Assembly: GCF_022532105.1 (NCBI RefSeq)
Contig: NZ_CP092832.1
Location: 186,001 to 250,000 of the forward strand
Source of the DNA: Flavobacterium sp. HJ-32-4
GTDB taxonomy: Bacteria > Bacteroidota > Bacteroidia > Flavobacteriales > Flavobacteriaceae
Direction of reading: 5' to 3'
DNA: 64,000 nt
A model generated the notes under the pieces. It worked only from the letters and a program-made list of their open reading frames with translations. It made no database searches and was not told where the DNA came from. The translations under genes were made by a program, and so were the position numbers. Shown in pieces: positions 50,599 through 59,709 of the stretch; the stretch's first letter is position 1, and the number at the start of each line of letters is the position of its first letter.

Positions 50599-51972
50599 AT
50601 GGAAAAGCGTAGATTAAGCTTCTGGGAGATTTGGAACATGAGTTTCGGTTTCCTGGGGATACAAATGGGATTTGCCCTGCAGAACGCCAATGCAAGCCGA
50701 ATTCTCCAGACCTTTGGTGCCGATGTTCATGAACTCTCCTGGTTTTGGATCATCGCGCCTCTCATGGGGTTGATTGTGCAACCTATCATCGGTCATTACA
50801 GTGATAACACCTGGGGACGCTTTGGCAGAAGGAAACCATTCTTTCTGGCAGGTGCGCTATTGGCCTCCATTGGTTTGGTTCTCATGCCTCAGGCTGACAT
50901 CTTCGTCGCATTCCTACCTGCGCTATGGGTAGGTGCCGGTATGCTGATGATAATGGACGCGTCATTCAACATTGCTATGGAACCCTTCCGTGCATTGGTG
51001 GGAGATAATCTCCGCAATGATCAGGCCACCCTGGGATTCAGTGTCCAGACAGCCCTTATCGGCTTTGGCGCCGTAATCGGTTCCTGGCTTCCCTATGCCC
51101 TTACCAATTGGTTTGGAGTGTCGAATGAGAGTACGGATGGTATTCCTCCCCATTTGATTTATTCCTTCGTAATCGGGGCTGTTGTATTGGTCGCTTCTAT
51201 CATGATCACAATTCTTACAACGAAAGAGTACTCTCCCGATGAACTGGCGCAGTTTTCCGACGAAAAAGCGAGTGCGGAAGCTCTGGCACTCGACCATGTG
51301 GCGGAGGTCGAACCCCTTAAAGAAGCGCGTCTCGTTGACATTTTTGAAGATTTCCGAAAGATGCCAACGACCATGCGTCAACTAAGTTGGGTACAATTCT
51401 TTTCATGGTTTGGACTTTTCGGAATGTGGGTTTTTACCACACCGGCCATTGCGCACCACATCTATGGACTTCCCATCAACGATACCAAAAGCCCGACCTA
51501 TCAGGCAGCCGGCGACTGGGTGGGTATCCTTTTTGGCGTGTACAATGCCGTATCAGCCGTTTTCGCTTTCGCGTTGCCTCTCATCGCCAAACGAATCGGA
51601 CGCAAGCTAACCCACTCGTTGTCACTTATCATCGGTGGAATCGGGCTCATCTCAATGTATGTAATGCCCGACGAAAACTGGCTGGTTCTTTCCATGGTGT
51701 GTGTGGGAATCGCATGGGCGAGCATCCTGTCAATGCCCTACGCTATTCTTGCCGGCGCGATCTCACCGAGGAAGATGGGCGTTTACATGGGAATCTTCAA
51801 TTTCTTTATCGTAATTCCACAAATCGTAAATGCCCTGATTGGTGGGCCGCTCGTGAAATACCTTTACCATGACGACGCCATATTTGCATTGATTACAAGT
51901 GGTGTATCATTTCTGATTGCGGCTGCATTGGTGTTCAAAGTCAGGGATGTAGCTGGACAAACCCCAAATTAA
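50599..51972 (+). CDS. MFS sugar transporter (maltose/disaccharide type)
   Basis: This 457-residue inner-membrane transporter has 12 helices and the GPH/SLC45-like signatures: FWEIWNMSFGFLGIQMGFAL, GHYSDNTWGRFGRRKPF in helix 2-3 loop, and DASFNIAMEPFRALVGD. The central loop (EYSPDELAQFSDEKASAEALALDHVAEVEPLK, around residues 205-235, acidic) separates the two halves. SLC45-type proteins import maltose or sucrose with protons. Its place directly upstream of pgmB and the GH65 phosphorylase makes maltose the best guess. An in-frame TTG at 50557 is possible but ATG 50599 (MEKRRLSFWEIW) fits the family. The stop overlaps the pgmB start by 1 base (TAATG). Confidence 0.9.
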   Translation: MEKRRLSFWEIWNMSFGFLGIQMGFALQNANASRILQTFGADVHELSWFWIIAPLMGLIVQPIIGHYSDNTWGRFGRRKPFFLAGALLASIGLVLMPQADIFVAFLPALWVGAGMLMIMDASFNIAMEPFRALVGDNLRNDQATLGFSVQTALIGFGAVIGSWLPYALTNWFGVSNESTDGIPPHLIYSFVIGAVVLVASIMITILTTKEYSPDELAQFSDEKASAEALALDHVAEVEPLKEARLVDIFEDFRKMPTTMRQLSWVQFFSWFGLFGMWVFTTPAIAHHIYGLPINDTKSPTYQAAGDWVGILFGVYNAVSAVFAFALPLIAKRIGRKLTHSLSLIIGGIGLISMYVMPDENWLVLSMVCVGIAWASILSMPYAILAGAISPRKMGVYMGIFNFFIVIPQIVNALIGGPLVKYLYHDDAIFALITSGVSFLIAAALVFKVRDVAGQTPN

Positions 51973-52628
51973 TGAATAAAAAAGCCTTCATTTTCGACCT
52001 CGACGGCGTGCTCGTCGATACTGCAAAATACCATTACCTGGCGTGGCAGAAGATTGCGCATGAACTGGGCATCGAATTCACGCCCGAACACAATGAGGAG
52101 TTGAAAGGTGTCAGCCGGGTTCGGTCGCTCGACATCATCCTCGGACTCGGAAAGATCGAAGCCACTCAGGAACAAAAAGACAAATGGCTGGTGCAGAAAA
52201 ACGAAGACTACCTGTCGTACCTCGTCAATATGGACGAAGGTGAAATTCTGCCCGGTGTACTTCCGGTACTGAAGTACCTGAAACAAAAAAACCAATTGGT
52301 CGCACTGGGTTCGGCAAGTAAAAATGCACGCCCGATCCTGGAAAAAACCAATACCATGCGTTTCTTCGACGCCATTGTTGACGGAAACGATGTGACGAAT
52401 GCCAAACCCGACCCTGAGGTTTTCGTGCGGGCCGCTCAACTGGTGGGCGTACCAAACGAAAAGGCCGTGGTCTTTGAAGACTCAGTTGCGGGTGTGCAGG
52501 CGGCGAATATCGCACACATGACCAGCGTCGGCATCGGCGATGAAAGTGTCCTGAAAGAGGCCCGTTACCTGTTCAGGGACTTTACCTACATCGACACGGC
52601 GTTCATTGACTGTCTCATCAAAAATTAA
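51972..52628 (+). CDS. pgmB: Beta-phosphoglucomutase
   Basis: This enzyme converts beta-glucose 1-phosphate, released by the GH65 phosphorylase, into glucose 6-phosphate. The 218-residue HAD-superfamily protein has the nucleophile motif D9-L-D11-GVLVDT, the cap residues TAKYHYLAWQKIAHELG, GVSRVRSLDIIL, the motif-II Ser in ALGSASKNA, Lys in NAKPDPEVF and the acidic motif FEDSVAGVQAA. It lies between the MFS transporter and the phosphorylase in the same operon, the classical partner arrangement. Confidence 0.95.
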   Translation: MNKKAFIFDLDGVLVDTAKYHYLAWQKIAHELGIEFTPEHNEELKGVSRVRSLDIILGLGKIEATQEQKDKWLVQKNEDYLSYLVNMDEGEILPGVLPVLKYLKQKNQLVALGSASKNARPILEKTNTMRFFDAIVDGNDVTNAKPDPEVFVRAAQLVGVPNEKAVVFEDSVAGVQAANIAHMTSVGIGDESVLKEARYLFRDFTYIDTAFIDCLIKN

Positions 52629-52657
52629 GCAACTGCCCCTTATTTAATACATTGCAA

Positions 52658-54958
52658 ATGAACCAGGATTATATCAAGCCCGACAACTGGTCGGTTATAG
52701 AAGAAGGATTTGATGCCGAGCGGGTAAAATCATCCGAAAGTCTTTTCAGCATCGGCAACGGTGCGATGGGCCAACGGGCCAACTTTGAGGAAAAATACTC
52801 CGGCGAAACGTTCCAGGGAAGCTATATAGCGGGCATCTATTATCCCGATAAAACAAAAGTAGGCTGGTGGAAAAACGGGTATCCGGAGTATTTCGCAAAG
52901 GTACTCAACGCGCCTAACTGGATTGGAATCAACGTGACTATCAACGGAGAGTCGCTTGACCTACACAACTGCCGTGAGGTGCGCCATTTCCGCCGGGAGC
53001 TCAATATGCGCGAAGGATGGTACCACCGCTCTTTCGAAGCCGTACTACAAAACGGCACGGAGATTAAGGCCGACATCCGTCGTTTCCTTTGTATGGACCT
53101 GGACGAAGTAGGTGTGATCCGATATGAGATCGCGGCGTTAAATACAGCGGCCACAATAGTTTTCGAACCGTATCTGGATGCGGGCGTGCACAACGAAGAC
53201 GCCAACTGGGAAGAGAAATTCTGGGAAACACTTGCCGTTGACCATAAGAGAGACAGTGGCTATGTCACAGCCCGTACCTATAAGACGCATTTTGTTGCGA
53301 CGACGTTCATGCACAACGCGGTAGCACTGGCTGAAACGGAGTTGGACGCCACACCGGAGGTAACCCAAAACGACGATACACTATCAATGGCCTATACCGT
53401 TCATGCGGAAAAAGGGGTCAAGGCCTCCCTCACCAAATTCGGTGGCTACGCGGTATCACTCAACCATACCGATACGCTGGCCGGTGCCCAACAGGCAATT
53501 TCCCGCGCGCAGGCGATCGGTTATGACGGCTTGCTGGCGCAACAGATAGCGGCGTGGGCTGCCATCTGGGAAATGTCGGATATTACCATTGACGGAGATG
53601 TAAAGGCACAACAGGGCATCCGTTTCAACATCTTCCAACTGAACCAGACCTATTCAGGTAAGGATTCACGCCTGAATATTGGGCCTAAAGGCTTCACCGG
53701 TGAAAAATACGGCGGATCGACTTACTGGGACACCGAAGCCTACTGCATTCCATTTTATATGGCTACCAAAGACCAACAGGTCGCACGTAACCTCCTCACC
53801 TATCGCTACAACCAACTGGATCGCGCGATCGAAAACGCGGGCAAACTGGGCTTCACCAACGGAGCGGCGCTCTACCCGATGGTGACGATGAATGGGGAAG
53901 AATGCCATAACGAATGGGAAATAACCTTTGAGGAAATCCACCGAAATGGCGCGATTGCCTTCGCTATTTACAACTATCATCGTTTTACAGGCGACTATTC
54001 TTATATCCCTGAAAAAGGCCTGGAAGTGCTGATCGCGATTGCCCGCTTCTGGCAACAACGGGCTACCTGGTCGGACTACCGCCAGAAGTACGTCATACTG
54101 GGCGTCACGGGGCCAAACGAATACGAGAACAACGTCAACAATAACTGGTATACCAATTACCTGGCGGCCTGGTGTATCCGATATGCATCGGAACAAGTCG
54201 AGCAGGTGCGTGGGGAGTATGGGGATGATTATCTCCGTATTGTACAGAAAACCAAGCTGACGCAGGAAGAACTCGCCACCTGGCAGAAGGTATCGGAGAA
54301 TATGTACTATCCCAAATCCGATGAATTGGGCGTTTACCTCCAACAGGATGGTTTCCTCGATAAAGAACTCGTGAAAGTAGCCGACCTCGACCGCTCGCAA
54401 CGTCCGCTGAACCAAAAGTGGTCGTGGGACCGTATCCTGCGTTCGCCTTACATCAAGCAGGCCGATGTGCTGCAGGGGTTCTATTTCTTCGAAGACCATT
54501 TTACACGTGAGGAACTGGAGAAGCATTTTGATTTCTACGAGCAGTTTACCGTACACGAAAGCTCGTTATCGCCTTGCGTGCACTCGATCCAGGCGGCGGT
54601 ATTGGACAAAATGGAGATGGCATATGCCTTCTATCTCCGCACTTCGCGACTCGACCTTGACGATTACAACAAGGAAGTAGAGGAAGGATGCCACATCACT
54701 TCCATGGCCGGAACCTGGATGAGTATAGTGGAAGGCTTTGGCGGAATGCGCGTACGCGATGGCGTCCTGCATTTCACACCGCGGATTCCGAAAGAATGGA
54801 AAGGGTACTCGTTCAAAATTAACTTCCGTGGGCAAATACTGAAGATTTCCGTACATCCGACCGAGACGAAATTCTCACTGGAAGGTGGAAACGAATTGAC
54901 CGTGGTGGTCAATGGCAAGGAAGTAACGGTCGAACCAAATGGTTTGGTGACAGTTTAA
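52658..54958 (+). CDS. GH65 family glycoside phosphorylase (maltose phosphorylase-like)
   Basis: This 766-residue enzyme splits a disaccharide with phosphate into glucose and beta-glucose 1-phosphate. The N-terminal beta-sandwich (SSESLFSIGNGAMGQRANFEE in part, YIAGIYYPDK) and the (alpha/alpha)6 barrel (TYWDTEAYCIPFYMATKDQQ in part) are clear. The general acid E488 lies in GVTGPNEYENN. C-terminal ITSMAGTWMSIVEGFGGMRV and the beta-sandwich VTVEPNGL follow. Its partner pgmB and the maltodextrin setting favour maltose over trehalose or kojibiose, but sequence alone does not settle that. Start ATG 52658 is preferred over a TTG 6 bp upstream. Confidence 0.93.
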   Translation: MNQDYIKPDNWSVIEEGFDAERVKSSESLFSIGNGAMGQRANFEEKYSGETFQGSYIAGIYYPDKTKVGWWKNGYPEYFAKVLNAPNWIGINVTINGESLDLHNCREVRHFRRELNMREGWYHRSFEAVLQNGTEIKADIRRFLCMDLDEVGVIRYEIAALNTAATIVFEPYLDAGVHNEDANWEEKFWETLAVDHKRDSGYVTARTYKTHFVATTFMHNAVALAETELDATPEVTQNDDTLSMAYTVHAEKGVKASLTKFGGYAVSLNHTDTLAGAQQAISRAQAIGYDGLLAQQIAAWAAIWEMSDITIDGDVKAQQGIRFNIFQLNQTYSGKDSRLNIGPKGFTGEKYGGSTYWDTEAYCIPFYMATKDQQVARNLLTYRYNQLDRAIENAGKLGFTNGAALYPMVTMNGEECHNEWEITFEEIHRNGAIAFAIYNYHRFTGDYSYIPEKGLEVLIAIARFWQQRATWSDYRQKYVILGVTGPNEYENNVNNNWYTNYLAAWCIRYASEQVEQVRGEYGDDYLRIVQKTKLTQEELATWQKVSENMYYPKSDELGVYLQQDGFLDKELVKVADLDRSQRPLNQKWSWDRILRSPYIKQADVLQGFYFFEDHFTREELEKHFDFYEQFTVHESSLSPCVHSIQAAVLDKMEMAYAFYLRTSRLDLDDYNKEVEEGCHITSMAGTWMSIVEGFGGMRVRDGVLHFTPRIPKEWKGYSFKINFRGQILKISVHPTETKFSLEGGNELTVVVNGKEVTVEPNGLVTV

Positions 54959-55013
54959 CAAAATATGCGGTTTTCCCGTAACCGACGTTGCGGCGCGCTT
55001 CCGAACTTTGGGT

Positions 55014-55050
55014 CCAGACCTCAAAGGTTTTAAAAACCTTTGAGGTCTGG
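55014..55050. repeat. Perfect 17-bp-arm palindrome (REP-like) upstream of the Y1-like gene
   Basis: CCAGACCTCAAAGGTTT (55014-55030) and its exact inverse complement AAACCTTTGAGGTCTGG (55034-55050) are separated by 3 nt. It ends 15 bp before the Y1-like gene start. Similar palindromes are, to my knowledge, frequent in Bacteroidota genomes, which I cannot check here. Confidence 0.9.
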
Positions 55051-55065
55051 GCAAAACACCAAAAA

Positions 55066-55518
55066 ATGGAAAAGCGACCTCTTCTTGAAGCCGGAAAAAC
55101 CTACTGGATCCGACAAACAGGCAACAACAATGAACCGTTGTTCCTTGAAAACCGGAACTTTACGTTCTTTATCCGACTGATGCGTAAGCACCTGCCCGTT
55201 GCCTACGACGTGCAGGCCTATGCCCTAATCGAAACCGAGATACAACTCGTTTTGACCGTGAAGGATGGCATGCCGCCGCGATACGCCGAAAAACTCTACC
55301 AGCCATTATCCAATTTACTAAACGCCTACGCGAAAGCCATCAACAAACGGTATGGCCGCTCCGGAAGCCTGTTCCGCGTTCGCTACAAACGCCTGCTGAT
55401 CGGTAGCAACGCAATGCTGGCCGATGTCATCCACCAAACGCACGTATTACCGGCGCGAACGGGCCGAAAGTATACGTTCTATCCGTACTCTTCCTACACA
55501 AACCCACTATTTCTATGA
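55066..55518 (+). CDS. Diverged Y1/HUH (REP-associated tyrosine transposase-like) protein without catalytic residues
   Basis: The 150-residue protein has the layout of IS200/RAYT-type Y1 transposase domains: an N-terminal strand with LFLENRNFTFFIRLM, the strand YALIETEIQLVLTV (52-65), the helix LSNLLNAYAKAINKRYGRSG (81-100) with SLFRVRYKR (101-109), and the late motif FYPYSSY (138-144). In active relatives the strand reads Y-C-L-M-P-N-H-F-H; here both metal-binding His are replaced by E58 and Q60, and the YIHxNP motif reads V121-I-H-Q-T. So the protein is probably catalytically dead and kept for nucleic-acid binding. Start ATG 55066 is chosen after the palindrome. Its stop overlaps the GH13 start (ATGA at 55515), so it is coupled to the operon. 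Confidence 0.75.
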   Translation: MEKRPLLEAGKTYWIRQTGNNNEPLFLENRNFTFFIRLMRKHLPVAYDVQAYALIETEIQLVLTVKDGMPPRYAEKLYQPLSNLLNAYAKAINKRYGRSGSLFRVRYKRLLIGSNAMLADVIHQTHVLPARTGRKYTFYPYSSYTNPLFL

Positions 55519-57341
55519 AACGACTGCTGCTCTTACTCCTCGCCTCCTCGGCCTTCGCCCAACTTTCAAAGGTCGAGCCGCCCTTTTGGTATGTAGGGAT
55601 GCAAAACCCCCAACTGCAGATTATGTTCTACGGAAAGAACATCAGCCAGTATACCGTAACGGCTCCTACCAACATCCCCGTGACATCGGTCATCCGTACG
55701 GAAAACCCGAACTACCTTTTTGTGACGATCAATACGGCAGGACTTTCCCCGTCTGATGTAGTCTTCTCTTTTTCTCTTAAAGGAAAACAGGCGTTTACGC
55801 GGACGTATGAACTTCGGGCGCGAAAGCAAGGATCCCGGATGCGAAAAGGATACGATTCTTCGGATGTAATGTACCTGCTGATGCCGGATCGTTTTGCCAA
55901 TGGCAACCCCGCAAACGACAACACGGCCGATACCGCCGAAAAAGCAGATCGCACCATCAACAACGGACGACACGGCGGCGACTTACAAGGGATCATCGAC
56001 CACCTCGATTACATACAACAAACCGGTGCCACGGCCATCTGGAGCACACCGCTTTGTGAAGACAACGACCCAAGGGGCTCGTATCACGGATATGCCGAGT
56101 CAGACGTCTACCGCATCGACCCACGGTACGGCACCAACGACGACTACTTGAAGCTTTCATCCGAACTGCACAAGCGGGGCATGAAATTGGTACTGGATTA
56201 CGTAACCAACCATTGGGGCGCGGAACACTGGATGATAAAAGACCTTCCGACCTACGATTGGATCCACCAGTTCCCGGGTTACGCCCAAAGCAACTACCGG
56301 ATGACCACCCAATTCGACCCCAACCGGGCCGAGAGCGATAAGCGTTACTGTGTAGACGGCTGGTTCGTAAAATCAATGCCTGACCTTAACCAGTCAAATC
56401 CGCTTGTGGTTACCTACCTGACCCAAAACGCGATTTGGTGGATCGAATATGCCGACCTCGACGGTTTCCGGGTCGACACCTACTCCTACAACGACAAAGA
56501 AGGTATCGCCAAATGGACCAAAGCCATCACCGACGAATACCCCTATTTCAATATCGTGGGCGAAGTCTGGATGCACGACCAGACGCAAATGGCCTACTGG
56601 CAAAAAGACAGCCGAATCGGGGCAATCGATAATTATAACTCGTATTTACCGAGCGTGATGGACTTCACCCTTCACGACGCCATTGGGTCGGTTTTCAACG
56701 AAGACCAGCCGTCATGGGACAGAGGAATCGTGAAGTTCTATGAGAACTTTACGAATGACTTTCTCTATCCGAATATCAATAACATGCTGGTATTCGCAGA
56801 AAACCACGACACGCAGCGCTTCAACCATCTGTATGGGAATGATATCCGGAAGTATAAACTGGCCATGGCCCTCATCGGCACGATCCGGGGCATTCCACAG
56901 GTATACTACGGTTCTGAAATTGGGATGGCGGGCAACAAAGACCAAGGCGACGGCGACATCCGACGCGACTTCCCGGGCGGCTGGCCCGGCGACACACAAA
57001 ACGCCTTCACCCGTGCCGGACGTACGGCCGAACAGAATGCCTATTTCGATTTCACGTCACGCCTGTTCAACTGGCGGAAAACGGCGTCGGTCATCCATCA
57101 TGGAAAAACGAAACATTTCCTTCCGGAAAACAACGTATACGTGTATTTCCGATACGATGACAGCCATCTCGTGATGGTCGTCCTGAACAACCACCCTGAA
57201 CGGCAAACCATCAAGACCGACCGCTTCCGCGAGATCCTGAACGCCTCGAAAGGACGCGACATCCTAACAGAACAAACTGTCGACCTGTCTTCACAAATCA
57301 CGATCGAAGGAAAAACCCCTATGATCATTGAAATTCGTTGA
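55515..57341 (+). CDS. GH13 neopullulanase/cyclomaltodextrinase-like enzyme
   Basis: The 608-residue enzyme has a signal peptide (KRLLLLLLASSAFAQ), a cyclomaltodextrinase N-terminal beta-sandwich (about 20-105, VEPPFWYVGMQNPQLQIMFYG in part) and a GH13 barrel with D321 in DGFRVDTYS, E350 in VGEVWMHD and D432 in ENHDTQR. A C-terminal beta domain follows. No T9SS domain is present, so it is probably periplasmic, where it shortens maltodextrins after SusCD import (SusA-like role). Signal plus N-domain fit the Bacteroides neopullulanase. It overlaps the Y1-like gene by 4 nt and is followed by a second GH13 gene with a 1-bp gap. Confidence 0.93.
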   Translation: MKRLLLLLLASSAFAQLSKVEPPFWYVGMQNPQLQIMFYGKNISQYTVTAPTNIPVTSVIRTENPNYLFVTINTAGLSPSDVVFSFSLKGKQAFTRTYELRARKQGSRMRKGYDSSDVMYLLMPDRFANGNPANDNTADTAEKADRTINNGRHGGDLQGIIDHLDYIQQTGATAIWSTPLCEDNDPRGSYHGYAESDVYRIDPRYGTNDDYLKLSSELHKRGMKLVLDYVTNHWGAEHWMIKDLPTYDWIHQFPGYAQSNYRMTTQFDPNRAESDKRYCVDGWFVKSMPDLNQSNPLVVTYLTQNAIWWIEYADLDGFRVDTYSYNDKEGIAKWTKAITDEYPYFNIVGEVWMHDQTQMAYWQKDSRIGAIDNYNSYLPSVMDFTLHDAIGSVFNEDQPSWDRGIVKFYENFTNDFLYPNINNMLVFAENHDTQRFNHLYGNDIRKYKLAMALIGTIRGIPQVYYGSEIGMAGNKDQGDGDIRRDFPGGWPGDTQNAFTRAGRTAEQNAYFDFTSRLFNWRKTASVIHHGKTKHFLPENNVYVYFRYDDSHLVMVVLNNHPERQTIKTDRFREILNASKGRDILTEQTVDLSSQITIEGKTPMIIEIR

Positions 57342-57342
57342 T

Positions 57343-58989
57343 ATGAACTACCGCATCCTCCTACTCCTTTCCTTTCTGGTGAACGCTATGGGCTTTTCGC
57401 AACACGCCTCCCCCAAAAAAACGCCTTTCCTGTGGCCATCTGCTAACCTCTATTTTGTGGTAACCGACCGTTTCTGCAACGGCGACACAACCAATGATGT
57501 GAACTTCGGACGCACCAAGCCGGCAGCGAAATTCCGCGGTTTCGAGGGAGGTGATATCAAAGGCGTGACAAAGAAGATCAAAGAAGGCTATTTCGACCGA
57601 TTGGGCGTCAATGCCCTCTGGCTTACACCTATCGTAGAGCAGATTCATGACGGAACGGATGAAGGGACAGGATTATCGTATGGCTTCCATGGCTATTGGA
57701 CGCGAGACTGGAGCGCCCTCGACCCCAATTTTGGCACCGAGGCCGACTTGCAGGAATTGGTCACAACCGCCCACGCACATGGCATCCGGATCGTATTGGA
57801 CGCCGTTATCAACCACACCGGGCCCGTAACACACTCCGACCCTGAATGGCCTTCTGACTGGGTACGCACGGGCCCGACTTGCTCGTACAAAAGCTACGAA
57901 ACCACTACTGCGTGTACCTTGGTGGCCAACTTGCCGGATGTATTGACAGAATCGGATACCCCAGTCGAACTACCTCCTTTCCTGTTGGAAAAATGGAAAA
58001 ACGAAGGGCGTTACGAACAACAGACGGCAGAATTGGACGCTTTTTTCAAAGCAACGGGTTACCCGCGTGCACCAAAGTACTATATCATCAAATGGCTAAC
58101 CGACTACGTACGCAAGTTCGGCATTGACGGCTATCGCGCCGATACGGTAAAACACACCAATCCGGAGGTTTGGATGGCACTGAAAACACAGTGTGACGCT
58201 GCCTTCGCGGAATGGAAAAAAGCACATCCGGAAAGCGTGCTTGACGACAACCCGTTCTTTATGGTAGCCGAGGTGTATGGATACGGTGTAAGCGGCGGAC
58301 GCAACTACGATTTCGGCGACCACAAAGTCGACTATTTCGACCACGGATTCGATGCGATGATCAATTTCGAATTCCGTTGGGATGCTGATAAAGACTATGC
58401 CTTTCTTTTTGGGAAGTATGCCGAGAAATTCGCCACCACACTAAAGGATGTTACCGTCCTGAACTACACGGCCTCCCACGACGATGGCAACCCTTTTGAC
58501 GCCAAACGGGTGAAGTCGTTCGAAAACGCGAACAAACTACTGTTGTGTCCGGGTATCTCCCAAACCTATTATGGCGATGAAACCGCTCGGCTTCTTGTCG
58601 TTGACGATGCCACGGGTGACGCCAAACTGCGGTCGCCGATGAACTGGGACGCGATCGAAAAGGACGCTTCCACCCAGGCGATTCTGGAACACTGGCAGAA
58701 AATAGGACGCTTCCGCGGACGCCACGTCGCGGTAGGAGCCGGTACGCACACCGTATTATCTACAACGCCGTATGTCTGCGCACGACAGTATGCGCAGCAC
58801 GGCATTTCAGACGCCGTTGTAATCGGACTCGATCTGGCAAAAGGCGCTAAAACAATCGCCGTTACTGGTGTGTTCAAAGAGGGCCAAAAACTGCGGGACG
58901 CCTATTCGGGGCAGGAAACGAAAGTGAAGAAGGGCGCGGTAACGATTGATTCACCCTTTACGGTCGTACTACTCGAAGAAGTCCACTAA
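57343..58989 (+). CDS. GH13 alpha-amylase family enzyme
   Basis: This 548-residue enzyme begins with a signal peptide (YRILLLLSFLVNAMGFSQ) and goes directly into a GH13 barrel without an N-domain. Active-site residues are D267 in DGYRADTVK, E310 in VAEVYGYG and D380 in TASHDDGN. The family region II/III elements VINHTGPVTHSDPEW and FHGYWTRDWSALDPNFG are seen. An insert at about 180-240 (SYKSYETTTACTLVANL) is larger than in the neighbour. It lacks a sorting domain, so a periplasmic or membrane-linked maltodextrinase/amylase role is likely, complementary to the first GH13 enzyme. Start ATG 57343 is used; the one at 57328 lies inside the preceding gene. Confidence 0.92.
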   Translation: MNYRILLLLSFLVNAMGFSQHASPKKTPFLWPSANLYFVVTDRFCNGDTTNDVNFGRTKPAAKFRGFEGGDIKGVTKKIKEGYFDRLGVNALWLTPIVEQIHDGTDEGTGLSYGFHGYWTRDWSALDPNFGTEADLQELVTTAHAHGIRIVLDAVINHTGPVTHSDPEWPSDWVRTGPTCSYKSYETTTACTLVANLPDVLTESDTPVELPPFLLEKWKNEGRYEQQTAELDAFFKATGYPRAPKYYIIKWLTDYVRKFGIDGYRADTVKHTNPEVWMALKTQCDAAFAEWKKAHPESVLDDNPFFMVAEVYGYGVSGGRNYDFGDHKVDYFDHGFDAMINFEFRWDADKDYAFLFGKYAEKFATTLKDVTVLNYTASHDDGNPFDAKRVKSFENANKLLLCPGISQTYYGDETARLLVVDDATGDAKLRSPMNWDAIEKDASTQAILEHWQKIGRFRGRHVAVGAGTHTVLSTTPYVCARQYAQHGISDAVVIGLDLAKGAKTIAVTGVFKEGQKLRDAYSGQETKVKKGAVTIDSPFTVVLLEEVH

Positions 58990-59034
58990 TCCGAATCCGG
59001 TTCATTGAAGCAGCCGACCTAATTCTTTCCACAC

Positions 59035-59709
59035 ATGCTTCGCATCGCACACCGTGGCGCCAAAGGTTATGCCCCTGAAAATACGCTCGCAGCGTTTGAG
59101 AAAGCGATGGCGATGGGTGCCGACGGCATCGAGTTGGACGTACACCTGAGCGCCGACGGAAAGGTAGTCGTCATGCACGACGCTACACTTGACCGGATGA
59201 CAGGTGCCGCCGGGACGATTGCGGAAATGGAATGGGAGTCTATTCAAACATATCGTGTGGCGGACCACCACCCTATCCCTTTATTGGAAAACGTCCTCAA
59301 GCTACTGGGCCCCGGCTTCTTCCTGAACATTGAACTCAAAGTGGCAACGGCGGTGCAACCCGTGTTGGCCATCATAGAAGCGTATGTCGCCAAAGGATTC
59401 CAATATACACAATTCGTCATTTCCTCTTTTGACTGGGTGGCCCTGCAGGAAGTGCGCGAGCGACAACCCAAAGTGCCGATTGGAGTGCTTACGCAGACGG
59501 ACCTCAACCTGGCCATTGCGTTTGCGCGTTCGGTTCGCGCGGAGGCCATACACCCCTATTTCCACCTGCTGTCGGCCCAGCGTGTCCGTGAGATGCAGGA
59601 AGAAGGTTTCCGGGTTTATACCTGGACCGTCAACGAGCCTGGCGATATCGCCCTCGTAAAGTCGTATCTTGTCGACGGAATTATAAGCGACTATACCGAC
59701 AGGTTATGA
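59035..59709 (+). CDS. Glycerophosphodiester phosphodiesterase family protein
   Basis: The 224-residue protein is a GDPD-type TIM barrel without a signal peptide, so it is cytoplasmic. The catalytic and metal motifs are IAHRGAKGYAPENT (H6, E15), the ELDVHLSADGKVVVMHD stretch with the second His, and ELK later. It hydrolyses glycerophosphodiesters to glycerol 3-phosphate and an alcohol. It follows the second GH13 gene after 45 bp on the same strand and may be read through from the maltodextrin operon, though its job looks unrelated. Its stop overlaps the next start (ATGA at 59706). Confidence 0.92.
   Translation: MLRIAHRGAKGYAPENTLAAFEKAMAMGADGIELDVHLSADGKVVVMHDATLDRMTGAAGTIAEMEWESIQTYRVADHHPIPLLENVLKLLGPGFFLNIELKVATAVQPVLAIIEAYVAKGFQYTQFVISSFDWVALQEVRERQPKVPIGVLTQTDLNLAIAFARSVRAEAIHPYFHLLSAQRVREMQEEGFRVYTWTVNEPGDIALVKSYLVDGIISDYTDRL

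Noticed and set aside
53666..54556. Minus-strand open frame antisense to the GH65 phosphorylase
   Set aside because: Shadow of a well-identified gene with the E488 catalytic motif; no independent features.
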